A stretch of 64,000 nt of DNA from Nemopilema nomurai (Eukaryota; Cnidaria; Scyphozoa; Rhizostomeae; Rhizostomatidae): the NCBI GenBank assembly GCA_003864495.1, contig ML133421.1, positions 2,294,001-2,358,000 of the forward strand. Direction: 5' to 3'. The notes under the pieces are model-generated. The model was not told where the DNA came from. It saw nothing but the letters and a program-made list of their open reading frames with translations, and did no database searches. Each line of letters begins with the position of its first letter. Within the stretch, counting starts at the first letter, position 1. This document shows positions 45,850 through 58,500 of this stretch, in pieces. A program made the translations under genes and the position numbers.

Positions 45850-48800
45850 AAGGAAAAGCCCAAACGATCATTTCAAGAAAAGGTCTCAACCAGTCATTTA
45901 AACAATGTTGGATAACAAATTACATAGTCCATACACTCTTGATCTATCACCCTAATCTTTTCGCATGGTGAACCTAGAATTCAGTTGACACTCTATAAAT
46001 ATTCGCACCAAATGCTACATCTTGTGCATGTGCTGGGTGGAAGGCCCTTGCGCATTTCGATCGGGCAGAAAAGAAAACCAACAGACAGCAACCACATATA
46101 CCCACAAACGTTCGATGTAAACATTTGATACAGAGGTTTCTACAAGGTCTTTCAGGTTGAACTGCTGATGGGAAGAGGTGCCTTCAAACCTTCTTGTTCT
46201 CTTGCTTGTTTGCTTGAAAATTGGCAATTGAAGTCAGAATATTTTTTCTTAATTCTTATGAGACATAATTCAGCGTCGGATGGAGATGCGATGACTGGAG
46301 GAGGCCTGTCTCATTCGTCTTTGAAAGCCTTATCCTCCTTCTTAACTTGCCCTGAAAGAGGCTATTTACGTCTTTTAATCTAAAATCGCAAAAATGATGG
46401 CGAAGTAATAAAAGACGAGAGTGGAGATCAGCCCATAGTAAACTGTTTCTGTTACATTTCAACTGATTCAAATCTCCTCTAGATCTCCACCAAAACCACG
46501 CAAGATTTTCGCGGGAATCACTGGGAACAAACCCCTGTTGATAGGTAATCAAAACTGGGTTTGAAGAGAAGCCAAAATAATACCTTCCTTGCCAGAACCT
46601 TTACCGATAGCTCTGACTCTACAATCTTGGACAAAAGTTTTGGGACTCACTTTAAAAATCGATAGCGGTTTAGATTTTTATGTTTTCCTATTAATTTTCA
46701 CCCCCTCTCCCCACCAGCAATGTTGCGTATGGAAGGCACATTGATTTACAACTTGCAACATTGGGGGAGAGGGGGCGGCGGTATTAGGTATTTTTGTGAT
46801 CATGTAAACATTTGTAAGCAATATCCTATTCTATGTAGACAGAAAGAGTTCGTCTCCTCGCATGGGCGCTTATAAAAAAGACATGAGTGGAGCGTTGACC
46901 GGTCATAACACAACCAATCACGCGCTCTTTCGCGCAGCCTGTCACGAGGTCTCCGATTTGCAACCATAAAGATTTTCTGCAACTTGCTATCTACTGCTTT
47001 TGATCTTATTCCAGCGTTTGTGCACTCGGAGGAGTGTCGAACAAAAATAGTAAGTAAGATTATAGCTCGTTCATCCATTTAATTGTGTTGTTGAAAACAC
47101 TTATTTGCCATGTTGAAGTGCGAATTTTTTCATACTTTTCAAGGGATTGGATGTCTACATCATGTGCATATTCTCCCTCTCAACCCATTCCCTCCCCATC
47201 CTGCAAGTGTCTTTGGGATACGTTGGCAATCGATGCCCACATCTAATGAATGGGCATTCGTGCATTTTACATTGGGTGCAACACCAACAACACAGGCGTA
47301 GGAACAGCTGCGGCGAAATATTACTGGGTCATTTTATCCTCAAGGTGTGACATGACATTCTAGCGAAAACAGTGGTGGCGCATCTAATGGGGCAGGTGGG
47401 CCAGTACCCCACCAGGAATTGTCGGCAGGTCTCTTTATGCACACAGTACATAATTTTTTGCACTCCAAAATTTTACCCCATCCTCTTTCCATTTAACGGT
47501 ATCCCGCTGCGAACAGGTAAAACGGAAACAACGATTCCCACCCAACAGGTTTCATTTCTATGAAAGGGCTTATCTTGGCCAATCAATGACCAGTTTTTTG
47601 GGCCACGGAGTCTGATTGGGTCATCATCATTCGGGCCCTCCCTTTGTGATAAACCATGACGTAGGCTTTGCAGAGCAAGCTCCTATCGTCAGCACAGAAA
47701 TAAATTCGGGTCATAATTTGTGCAAAATAAGTTTATAAACGATTATGGTTTGATAAGAAAGCTAGGCTTGTTATTAAAATGTCGACCAAAAAGGCATTGA
47801 CAAGTTTACGCAAATTACGACAAGCGGGAACCCGGCAAACGAGCAGGGAACTCTGAGCAGGAGCAGTGTCAGAAACGTTTTACTGAGCTTATCACAACTT
47901 AATAAAGGGACATAAGCTACATGTTTAGATGGCTGTTAATACGGTAGACAGCGCCATCAGGCATAATTATGGGACGTTACAGGGGAAGTTGATAAGGGAG
48001 ACGAATAATGAGAAAGTCATTATGTGGACAATGGTGGAAATGGATATTGCAACGGGTACTGAATGGACGAGAAGGAAAAAAGGAGCATGAATAAAGTTGG
48101 AATGAATAAAAGAAAGCAAGTGGAGCGTAAGCTTCCATGCAAAACATAGAAATAGACGGCTGAAAGGAAGATCAAAATGAGAGTATCTATAATTTATAAA
48201 AGCTACTAGTTCTGAAATATCCGAGGTGTTTACTATCTTGCCGTTCGTGGAGTGTCCCCAACTCAATGCATGAGGGTAAGTGTGGGTAAATGCATTTTAC
48301 TTTCAGCTGCCACGTTTCTATCTCGGATAATCCAACCAAAATACTGTTCTTCTCATACCTCATATCCTCATATCTATCAAATATTTTCCTACTCGGATGA
48401 GCTAAGCAAGGTACTGTTTGTAGATAGCGTAAAAAATTCTTTGGAAGGGACTGCTTCAATATCTTTGAATGTATCCGTTTTTGCAGATAGATTTTTAACG
48501 TAACGCCACCAAGACCATGTCCCTTGAAAAATACAATGCTTGCTATACCTTATTCGACTGAATTATGGTTCCAACTAAAGTCTTGGCTTTCATAAGCATC
48601 CAATGCGTTGAGTTGAACCTCTCTGAAGGTGAAGCCGACTCTGACGCAAAGCGACAAAAGGGGTGTACGAAGCCCCTGAAAAGTAGGGGGCCTTGAACAT
48701 TTTTCACGATCATGCCCACAAGACTTCTAGAAAGAGGGGCAACGCCCTTCTAGGTGCATTTTATGCGAGGCGAATAATGCTTGTGTAATAACTTCAAAAG

Positions 48801-50660
48801 TTAACTGAATCTGCCTATCCTGTTGTACTGATTTTATTGTATTGTTAGGAAAATCTCATAGACCATCTCTTTCAAAAGTGGGGGAGGGTGGCACCAGTCC
48901 CCCCATTCCTCCCTTGTGTACGCCACATAACGACAACACACGGAGACACATGTCTTTAAGCCAACGTTGAAATCTTGGTTGTTCCGTGAATAAATGGCTC
49001 TCACGAGTTGACAAAACTTAACAGCCATTGTTAACCACTTTTCCTTTCAATGGAATTCACAGTGACTGTCTTGCGAAACCATGAAAAGCTCCTCCTCATT
49101 CACGCGCAGTGTCTCCGATGAGACGAAAATGTGGGGGAGGGGATAACCTTTTATACAAGTAGAAATGTAAAATGGACCTTTAAAGTATTTGTAAATATAG
49201 ATAGGACTGAAAATGCAGACGGAAGCCAATAAACACTACGAAACAATATAATGTTCCTTCTGTTCTTCCGATTTAAGATCTGGTTCGCAGCTTCATACAC
49301 TGCATGTGACAAACGACGAACGTGACATGGGCATAACCGTTCTCAAGCTTTTATCGACGACAGAAACACCACAAATATGTTTCTCCAAACAACGAAACGA
49401 AAAGTATGCGATAGAATCTTTCCCAAGCATCTTGACCCTAAAACGAAGTGCGCCTGAAGTATGCCTGAAGTGCGTTTCTCGCTGCTACAAATCCATAATT
49501 CGTACCTTTAGAATCAATCACTTCAGAGACTCGACATCTAGAATCTGGTCAATCTCTAGAATCAATAAGGGTCTCTCTAGCATGAACCTGATAAATAAGT
49601 ACGAGCCAATATGTACATTTGAGACAACAATATGAATGCGTAAATAGAATGGTTACCGGAGGTCATCTACAAAGCGGGATGGGGAAAAGCGACATGACAT
49701 CTTTAAGAGCAGGGTTATTGAGGTAATGTACGCGAAATAATACGAGTGGACGCTAGTACAAAAAAATGGATGTAGTCGTAAAATTTCAACACTTGGGCCG
49801 TGTTACAGTGTGAGAGGGCAATGGGCGTGGTCCCTGAGACAATGCCTCTTTTGCCTCGCTCCAGTGTTTTGTACCAAGTTAATTTCCCTTAACCCTTGGT
49901 ACCAGACTCACTATAAAAAATAGAGGCCAGTAATTTCCCTTAGAAAATATGATATACCCATACACAGCGCTTTTTAATCAAATTCCAGAAGCAACACGTG
50001 GACCATGACTTTACCAAAATGAGAAGGGGAGAATTATGTTTGGGCCTCTTTGTTGCGATTGGACCCTCCTGTCAAGGAAAAGTTTAATTGTCTTTGGCAG
50101 ATTGAATGAAAGTTTTAAGAGCTTTAGTTATTCGATTGTGTAATTAAGGTTATCATTTATGACTATTTTATAACTTATCAAACCATTTGCTGTAGTGCTT
50201 CTGGAATTCAGATGCAGGCCAGACAGAATTACAACGACCTGTTGTGTATTCAGTTGATAAACAGTTACAACTTGGTACACGAGAACACGGTTGGCAATCA
50301 GCGGGTTAGCAGGAAGGAATACCACCGAGAGAAGGTTGGACCATGATCCTTGTCCCTTCTAAGCGCGAACATTAAAAGAGAGCTTAGCCCCCCTCCTGAG
50401 CCCCCCTCCTGAGCCCCCCCCCCATCGCTGCATCCCTGTACAAAGTTACTTATTACAATGCAAGGATTAACCAACGACACGAAATAATGCGTGTATGTGG
50501 AACAAGAAATGAAAAATCGAAAACAAACATGATTACTTAGGGAAGGAAAAGAATGGCGAAAAGAGGCCTATCAGTATTTCAAAAAGTGAGGTACTAAAAA
50601 AACTTGGGTAGAATTTGTAAAAAATTAGGGAGCCGACCCAATCCCCCCAGTCGCCCTTGA
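45850..50660. other. Long intergenic region
   Basis: Only short ORFs without domain motifs. A tract at 50385-50425 is C-rich (CCCCCCTCCTGAG repeated). Near 46680-46780 two pyrimidine/purine-rich segments are partly inverted (CCCCCTCTCCCC and GGGGGAGAGGGG). No gene or RNA recognised. Confidence 0.5.
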
Positions 50661-50662
50661 GT

Positions 50663-51070
50663 GTTCAATACACGCTTTTTTATAAGGAACCTACCTCAAG
50701 GCCTAGTTCCAAAAGTTCCTTATTCGTAGACCTCAAATCATCAGATTTTAGTACCAAAAGTTCCTTAAAAGTTCCTTAATTTGCACTGCACATCAATAAG
50801 CCTTAGCACTTAATAGAGAATGGGGCGAGACAGCATATGCGGAAACTACTCGACGAAGCACTTGACGCACGAATAGCAAACAATCTATGCAAGTATTGGC
50901 TGCAAATGAATGGAACCGGCTTGTTAGTTCTTGATACTTGCAGTTATAAATAATATCGATAAGTTCTTTAGGGATTTCGTTTTTAGTAGTATAAGTTCTT
51001 TAAATATTTCGGCCTTCTACATGTAGGTTCCTTATAAAGTGGTTCCTTATAAAAAAGCGTGTATTTGAAC
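50663..51070. mobile_element. MITE with long terminal inverted repeats, 408 bp
   Basis: The left end reads GTTCAA then TACACGCTTTTTTATAAGGA; the right end is the reverse complement with one extra base (GTTCAAATACACGC). Inside, GTTCCTTA-type words recur. There is no ORF. The target duplication is unclear because the inverted repeat runs into the flank; TA is possible. Superfamily not assigned. Confidence 0.8.
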
Positions 51071-53640
51071 AACTTTGCTTGAACGGCATGGAGCCCGAAA
51101 ACGCAGATCTATCCGACAGGTAGAGAGTGGATAGACGAAGGAAGATAGTCGACCACTTTTATGAAGTGCCCGTTATGATTGGATAAGGTGCTCGCCATGA
51201 CCATTTCTGCCTTAGAATCGCCAGTACTGTTTAATTATAAATAAAAAAGGAAGAATAAAGCAATGAACTATAAAAGTTTCAAGCGACACGCAATTTATGA
51301 TAGTCTGGCTCAGATAAACAGACAGCGGTTGTCTGTTATGACAAGGCAAAATCAATTTCACAGCAATCTGCAAGGTCAAACCGGCTGGTTGGTTTCGTAA
51401 GGACTAATGTATAACCCGCAGAAGGATATTGCCGCGAATTATCATTTACGAATGTGTACGAGTTCGTCTAAAAGTGAGGGCAGTTTTCTGTCGAGGTAAA
51501 AAAGCAAAACTTTTCAGTAAAAACGACTTACCTTTTGAAGATGCAGACGGTCGCGACGTTCTTGAAAGTAATTTGATCGCCCTAATGCTCATGGCGTGTT
51601 AGCGAACGAAATATTTTGGTGCAGGTTGCAAAACTTGGGTAGTGTGCAAAACACGTCGAACAGGGAGCAAAACTATAGATAAGGAGAAAACTGGGTCAGA
51701 AGAATCACCTCAAGCATTTTAATCCGGATCCTTGTACAATGCCTGTCAAAATCGTTGATACACTTACGGCAATACCTCGATTCACGTTCACTGTACCCTA
51801 CGAGCAATGTTGTCCTGCTGCTAAACGAAAAGTCGATTTGACACCAAACTTTCCCCCCAGATTGACTGGATGCTATACTTTGTTACAAACATTGTTTTAG
51901 TGGGGAGGAGGGGAATTAACAGCTTGTTGCGTGTCAAAGAAATGAAAAATGCAAAAACCAGAGAAAATACTGAGGTGTTTCAAGGCCTTTTGGCAGGCAT
52001 TGTAGATGGAACAGAAGGGGATCAAATGATTTTTAAGCATCTTGGAAGGCAATTGAATCTATCAATCTGAAAAGTGGTGGATTTCGCAAGAGAATTAGTG
52101 CAGCGCAGAGACTGATAAGTGAAATAAATGATAAATGATAAAGCAAAAAAAATTTGAATTTCTGGCAAACCTATAGAAACAGAAAGTATTAGATGTCCAC
52201 AAGATTAACTTTATACCTGTAAAACCTTGCATAAGGCAACTTGACAGTGGTAAAAGAGGCGCTCCAATTTTCCATAGGAAAAATAAGCAGAAATGATTCT
52301 CTCTCTTGAACCCTATAAGCAGTTTCACGAAAGAGAGCTCTAAACTGAATGTTTTTTAGAACACAAAATTACAGAATTTATCTTTTCTAGCATTGGTTTC
52401 GGAGAAAGGGGGAAATCATGTGATCCCCAACTGTCGCAAAGAAAATATTCTGCACATGTGAAAGGCAATTGCATCTTGCACAGTTCAAAAGTTCTAGTGT
52501 TACTTGAAGCTTGATCAAATTACTCGATCGAGTTTCGAAAATGAAGGGAGGTCCGGAATAACGATTGCTTGGTGGCTTTGCAAAAAATAAATGGGGAGGA
52601 ATCAGAGCATATTGATTGTGCAAAGATACTGAAAATAAAGCAAACAATTCGATAGAAGAAAAGTTCCCCCTATCAAATCCGTCGCTTAATCTTAGAAAAT
52701 ACATATTCCCTGGTGTTTCTTGAGGTAATTCAAGAAATTTGACCTAGAAAGATTGTGAATGAAAGGAAGACCTAAATGTTTTTGAAGGCTCAGTTATTGC
52801 TCATCAATTCGCCCTTGGGTAACTTGAAACTTGGCAACAATTCGATTCTGGTGTGGTATTCATTGACATTCATCCAAATCTGAAATTGCAGTACGCTACT
52901 GAGTTGCTAGGATTTTCGCGTTTCCCTCAAGTCAAAGAGCACTTTTGGGTCCGCTGTCGGAGCTAAGGTATTCGTTAACTTTACATTGTGAAACTTTTCC
53001 CTATCAGGTTGAATTTTCGCATTGAGAAAAAAATGTTGCGTCAACGGATAGTTTACCGGTAGGAGGGAAATTCCCTGAGTCGCACTGCTAGTATCAATTC
53101 ACTGTGAAAACAGCCTTTATGATTGGAACAAAAGACGTACGAACAGATTGAAAAATTCGAGCATTAGTTTCGGGTATGTCCTAAAGTGATATCTGGGAAC
53201 GGCAAGAACCAAAACTATTTACATTAGGTCAGACATAAACAGAAAAAGACCCTTTAACAATGTTCTGCTTCCTGAAGAATGTGCAGAATGCCTTGGATGA
53301 ACCCCCGTGATTGACCACCGCTGCAACACAGAAAAGGCATTGTGTTTTTGTAAAAGTTTCGATTGCTGGACGGTGACGACCGCCATTTTTCAACATTGGC
53401 AGAAATTCATAACCGCATCTGGCTTTTTGAATGACGGCTTTTATCATTGTCCCCAGAAGTCATAGATACTTGTATTTGTCTCCAGAAAGAGGTATTATAA
53501 AGAGAACCAACGATCATTGACATTTTAGTCGTGTTTGATATTTGGCAAATAAATTGCACACATAAATATAACATATATCAATTGAATTTCAATAAGCTCA
53601 AACATATCTGCAACCCATAAGATTGGAAAATTCGACATCG
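51071..53640. other. Intergenic, no gene recognised
   Basis: Short ORFs only (for example 51870-52070 and 52387-52704), none with a domain or splice context that I could support. Confidence 0.5.
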
Positions 53641-53642
53641 AA

Positions 53643-53870
53643 ATGATGGACATGGCGCCACAGCAACGTTACGTAGAGGCCTGGGGGCTAGCGCGATGCA
53701 ATTGCTTCTTGGCACATGGCTGTCCGGCAGATTGTATCTGCGAGAGCTTCGATGCGAGGCTCTCTATGGTGGAAGCTGAGGTTGACAAGGAGCCCTCGAA
53801 CCGCATGAGCTCAGCAAAGCCCTGGAATAGACAAAGGTTGGACATTGATGAAGAGTGGCCTAGCAAATAA
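53643..53870 (+). CDS. Small cysteine-containing ORF, doubtful
   Basis: A 75-codon ATG-initiated ORF with 'CNCFLAHGCPADCICES' near residues 19-35 and an acidic/basic C-terminal half. Five Cys in 16 residues is unusual for chance sequence, but there is no signal peptide and no conserved motif I can name. The minus strand is also open. Confidence 0.25.
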   Translation: MMDMAPQQRYVEAWGLARCNCFLAHGCPADCICESFDARLSMVEAEVDKEPSNRMSSAKPWNRQRLDIDEEWPSK

Positions 53871-54385
53871 GACACCGCACAAAAACGTTTTCAATCTATG
53901 ACGGTGCACACTTTATGCTGATGACATTCTAAGAAGATTACCATACACATGGCGTTTCAGGCCCACCTGTTTACTATATAATTTAACAAGAGGAAGAGAG
54001 ACCTGGCAAGAAAACTCATCATGCCTTACAATATCGTTGTACTACTTTCTCGGCAGTAAAATTTAAGGACGGTTTTAGGGGGTTCCAGGGTGCCATGGCC
54101 CTAGGCCCCATGCTTTTGGTAACCCAGAGGGGGGCCCAACACCTAAGAAAAAAATGGAAAAGGCGCCACCTTGAGGCAAAAAAATTTTGAGGCAAAAAAA
54201 TTTCGAGGCAAAACAATTTTGAGGGAAAATAAATTGAAGAATAATCTTGACTAACGAAAAATTTTCAAACAAGGGCCCTGCAGATGAACCCGGCCCCGAG
54301 CCCCGAATTCCCCTTAAGTCCCCCTTGAGTAAAATTGTAGAACCGGGTTGAAGTGATGAGTAAAATTGAATAACCGGGGGTCTAC

Positions 54386-54602
54386 CTTGCCAAAATCACG
54401 CAGCAGCTGCATCCTGCTGTCAGTTTCAGCAATACCAGCTCTAGCCTCGATTTCCTCAGTCGATGACGTCACGTCTTGGACATACTTTCCAAGCGTGTAT
54501 CCTTTCAACTGCAAAATATTGGCATCGGCCTGTTTTCTCCATGCACTGAACGAAAGCTTGTCTTGGTATTTGAGCTGCGATCGCACATTCCTCTCCCATT
54601 GG
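54386..54602 (-). CDS. Candidate downstream exon of the large minus-strand gene
   Basis: Coding-like frame from 'QWERNVRSQLKYQDKLSFSA' to 'MQLLRDFGK', ending at a donor GTAGAC (54380-54385) and preceded by an acceptor (AAATCAG at 54603). Helical and charged like the exon before it. To join it, the preceding exon must be cut at GTAGCC, removing the TAG stop at 55590. Phases then agree (2 to 0). Otherwise it belongs to an unseen gene. Confidence 0.4.
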
Positions 54603-55348
54603 CTGATTTCTAATTTGAGACAGGGAGGTAAGTTACAAAAGATTCTCTCTACAATGAATTCTTCAGGTTAGCAAGCAGGGAGTTATTGCGGCTGCATTCC
54701 ATCTTATCTTTGATTATGAAATTGCTTGCTGTAAATTTTAGAACAACTGTTTGCAGAAAAAATAAGCATCACCAAGTACTTCATTCTGTAGAGGTTTTAT
54801 CAAGCTTTCTCCAGTGTTGCATCAATGCATGATTCAATTACAAGCTAGAATGTACTCTCCAAACTAGGGTGCGAGGATGCATACAAACCTCTTCGCGCTT
54901 TCTTGGTATACAGCAATGCGTCTCTCATTTGTTCACCATTGCATCCATAGTAAAGGCCTATAAGTTAATTCTACGTTATATTATTGAGATTCTTTTAGCG
55001 AGGATAAAAGGAGGACAATCGTGGTTATAAAAGATAGATAGGAATTTCTTGGTGCCAGTTGTAACTCCGCTTGGCCCTTCCATGTCCGTAAGAGGGCTGT
55101 CTTGTGTGCTCTGAGCAAACGAATGGAAATGGCAACTTACAAAGGAGCCAATAATTAGGGTAGCAACTTTTACTGACCCTCTGGTTAGTTGCTTCGTATC
55201 ATAGTCTTATAATGCGAGGACAAGGCTTACAGCTTAAGGAAAAGTCACTGTCGAAAATTCTAGCTTCAGTCCCGATTTGGAAAAATTTAAAAAGAAGTTC
55301 TAGGTTTTGATAAAATTCAATGGATATACATTATATATAAGTCGAAAT

Positions 55349-55479
55349 GATATAATAGAAGATAGGCTAGAAATGAGACATGTTCTCTGTTGCTGTTATA
55401 GTCTGTCTGATAAGTGCGCAACTCGAAACTCGGAGCAACAGAGAACATGTCTCATGTCTAGCCTATCTTCTATTATATC
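55349..55479. ncRNA. Long hairpin: 46-bp arms, 39-base loop
   Basis: Left arm 55349-55394 and right arm 55434-55479 are reverse complements with one mismatch (A against C near position 24). On either strand a transcript would fold into a long, nearly perfect stem. Size fits a hairpin-derived small RNA or pre-miRNA, and cnidarian miRNA precursors can be this regular. A tiny MITE is the alternative. It lies 110 bases past the stop of the large gene, or in its next intron if that gene continues. Confidence 0.4.
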
Positions 55480-55589
55480 TATTGCTCTGTGCTTTTTGCA
55501 CATCGAGCACTGTTATGCCAGAATAAACAAAACAATCTAGAACAAGTCGAAATGCTAAACTTTATGTAAATGATAAAATGATATTGAGG

Positions 55590-58500
55590 CTACTTGCATT
55601 GCGATCTTAGTGCCACAGCCACTCTGTTGACCTTGTTTCGTTTCGATTTGACGAATTCCTTGAATCGTTGGTGCTGCTTCTTCTGACTATTGACAAGGTC
55701 ATTCATGCCACCGGAAATGCCTTGCAGGATGTTCATTCTGCTGGAGAACTGCTCACACGGGTCATCACTGTCACTTGCTGCAAAGATCACATGTACGTCA
55801 CGAAAGGGTGCGTAGAGAGGGGGTGGGGGCACTACTCCACAGAGCGACGTATACCGCGCACTAGCTTTTCATTAGTTGCATTATGGGTACAATTGTGCAA
55901 TAATGACGGTTGTGGACGAAATGCGAATGGATGCTTTATTGAGGAAGTTTTACATGAAAAAGGCAACTTTTGCCAGAGTTGAGACCTTGCCCAACTGCTA
56001 GGCCTATCTTTAAAACTCTTAAGACCTTTCTTAAAGACATACCCATAGCTGGTTTACTCTTCTTAGAAATGGCAACGAAAGCCTTCGTAATATTTGCCCT
56101 CGCCATCGGGTTATCGTTTGCTGCAGTCAGTGATGGGGCGTCTCTATCGAACAGCCGAAGAGTGGCGTCGTCCCTCAGAGTGAACCTTGGCAATTGTTCA
56201 TAAGCCAGTCTTCTGTAGTAGCTCTCTTCTTCGGACCAAATGGTTGAACGCGCAGTTGCCTTTTCGCAGGCAGCATCATCGTTGTCCTTGCAAGCCGCCC
56301 TCGCCTCTTCCACCGCCACTTCCACATTGTCTTTCTCCTTCTCTACCAACCCGAACTTCGCCTTCAGGCCTCCAATCGCTCCTTTCAGTGCCTTGATGCC
56401 TGGGTAGAGCTTGTCAGAAATCGCTTGTGCTATCTGCTTGGCAAAGCTGACATCCAAACATCCTTTCGTGTCGAATTCGACTTTCTTCGACTTGAAAAAC
56501 GTCGCGTTTATCGTTAACCCAACGCAAGCCTTGGCTGCCTCGTCCAGCCCAGATTCAAAACATATGGCATGGATCTGGACAATGTTTTCAATGGCGGTCG
56601 ATGCGGCAGCCTTGGCTGCATCAAGTCCGGCTTTTAGCTTCGTCGTAGCTTCGTTCATTAAATCTTTAGCTGTATTTAACAACTTCTTGGACTTGTCGAA
56701 GAACTTTTTACCAATGTTGAACAGCTTTTTCAATCCTTCTAGAATTTTCATAAGGGCCTAAAAGAAACAACAAAATGCCATTCTTCCACGCTTTAAGTAA
56801 AAATGTGTTGTGGATGAAAGAGATTTCCTTCAAATCTCAGTAGGAAAATATGTTTTGGATGAAGCACTTGAATAAGCATTATTCTCCATTTTCAAAAGGT
56901 CTTCAGTCTATCGAAAAGAAGGCGGATCGCAAGCAACTTTGATAATAAAAATGGAAATGAAGAATGTTGATTAATAACAGAACTGGAAAAGAATCAAGTT
57001 AATAAATTTAGGATCGAGGAAAATTGTTTTAAAGAAGAAGCGGAGATGAAGCACTTTGCTCTTATTACAGAAGTCGACATGAATAAGTCTCAATTCGATG
57101 CTACTGTTTGGACTGAAATTGAAGCAAATTGATTGCTATCAAAACATAAAATGAAGTGAAAATTGTTGAGTGATGGAACTGGAAGTGAAAAATGTCTTTT
57201 ACTTGTAGGGCAGCTTGCTTTCCTTTTGCTTTCAAGATCGCGAATGTTTTCTTTCCTTTGCACTTAGCTATACACACATAGTCTGGTGCTTTGAACTTAC
57301 AGTCGTTCCAGACCGGACACCCAACGTAGCCGTCCCCAACCTTCAGGCATTTTGGATCCCAGTCCGGGCCGCCGATGCATTCTGATGAAGCAAAAAGACA
57401 TCTTAAGTTCTGAAGTACTATCAGTACTATTAGCCACTACCAGTAGGTCGTCGGTGAAAGTTTCTTATCTGCGAACGTAAATATACTGTGAGATCTGCTC
57501 CAGAGTCTATCTCTTGTTGCAAGCCAAAAGTAGTCTTAAGTGTATGTTAAATGATATTCACAAAACCTCGAATAGCAACGAACAGCGGAAAATAATTTTG
57601 GAACCTGAAGATAAAGTACTTATTCTTCTGATACTTTGACATTACTCTGACATTTGCGAGTATGCATGCGTCAGAGTACTTTAATGGTGCCAAAATTTAC
57701 ACTTCTGCTGTTCCATGCTATTTTGATTTTTGCGTGAATATCATTTATTTAAACAGTGAAAATATATCCACCTTCTCTGTCCAAATGACATTTTGCGCAG
57801 TGGAGATCTAGGGTTGAATGCAGTCAACCATTTCTCTTAACGCGACAAAGAACCTAGTGAAAAGGCTACAATTTACCCGTGGAGCACTCATCGATACACT
57901 TATCATTTAGAAGCCGCTTCGCTTCGCTGATATCATCTCCCTTCCTTCTTAGCTTTCCTTTGAATTCGTCGATCTCCTTGTCCATTTTCGTCACGCCGTC
58001 TTTCGACTCCAAATAGAGGTTGCCAACGCCAGCCACTTTTTCATTGGCCTCGTTCATGGTTTCAGTTGCCGCCTTACCGGCTTCGGTCAAATCCTCCTTC
58101 ACAGCCTTTTGTATCTCATCTGGGCCGGTTTTTATACACGCAGAGACCTGGCATGGAACGAATAAAGAAAGATTGTTGACCGCTTTTCCTTGAATAAACT
58201 GAAGCTAGTGATGTCTTTGTTAAATATGGCAGACATTTCGACAAAGTGAAAACGAAGATAAAAGGGGGAAATTGACACCTTAGTTCAGACTATCGAGGGG
58301 AGGGGGGAGTTGAAGGGGTAGGGAAGGAGCAAGAATGTTAAAAAGGAAAAAGAATGACAAACTAGACAAGAAGAATAATAAAGGATTTAAAGTGAAGACA
58401 AAAACGGATTTAGCATTAATAAAGAAGCTTAAGGAAAAAATGATGACCACAAAAGGAATGTTGTACTATAATGTAGAAGATGCACTGGAAGTGAAGGTCA

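Noticed and set aside
47437..47443. TGCACAC as a metal response element of the zinc transporter
   Set aside because: About 1.8 kb upstream and a short motif expected by chance.
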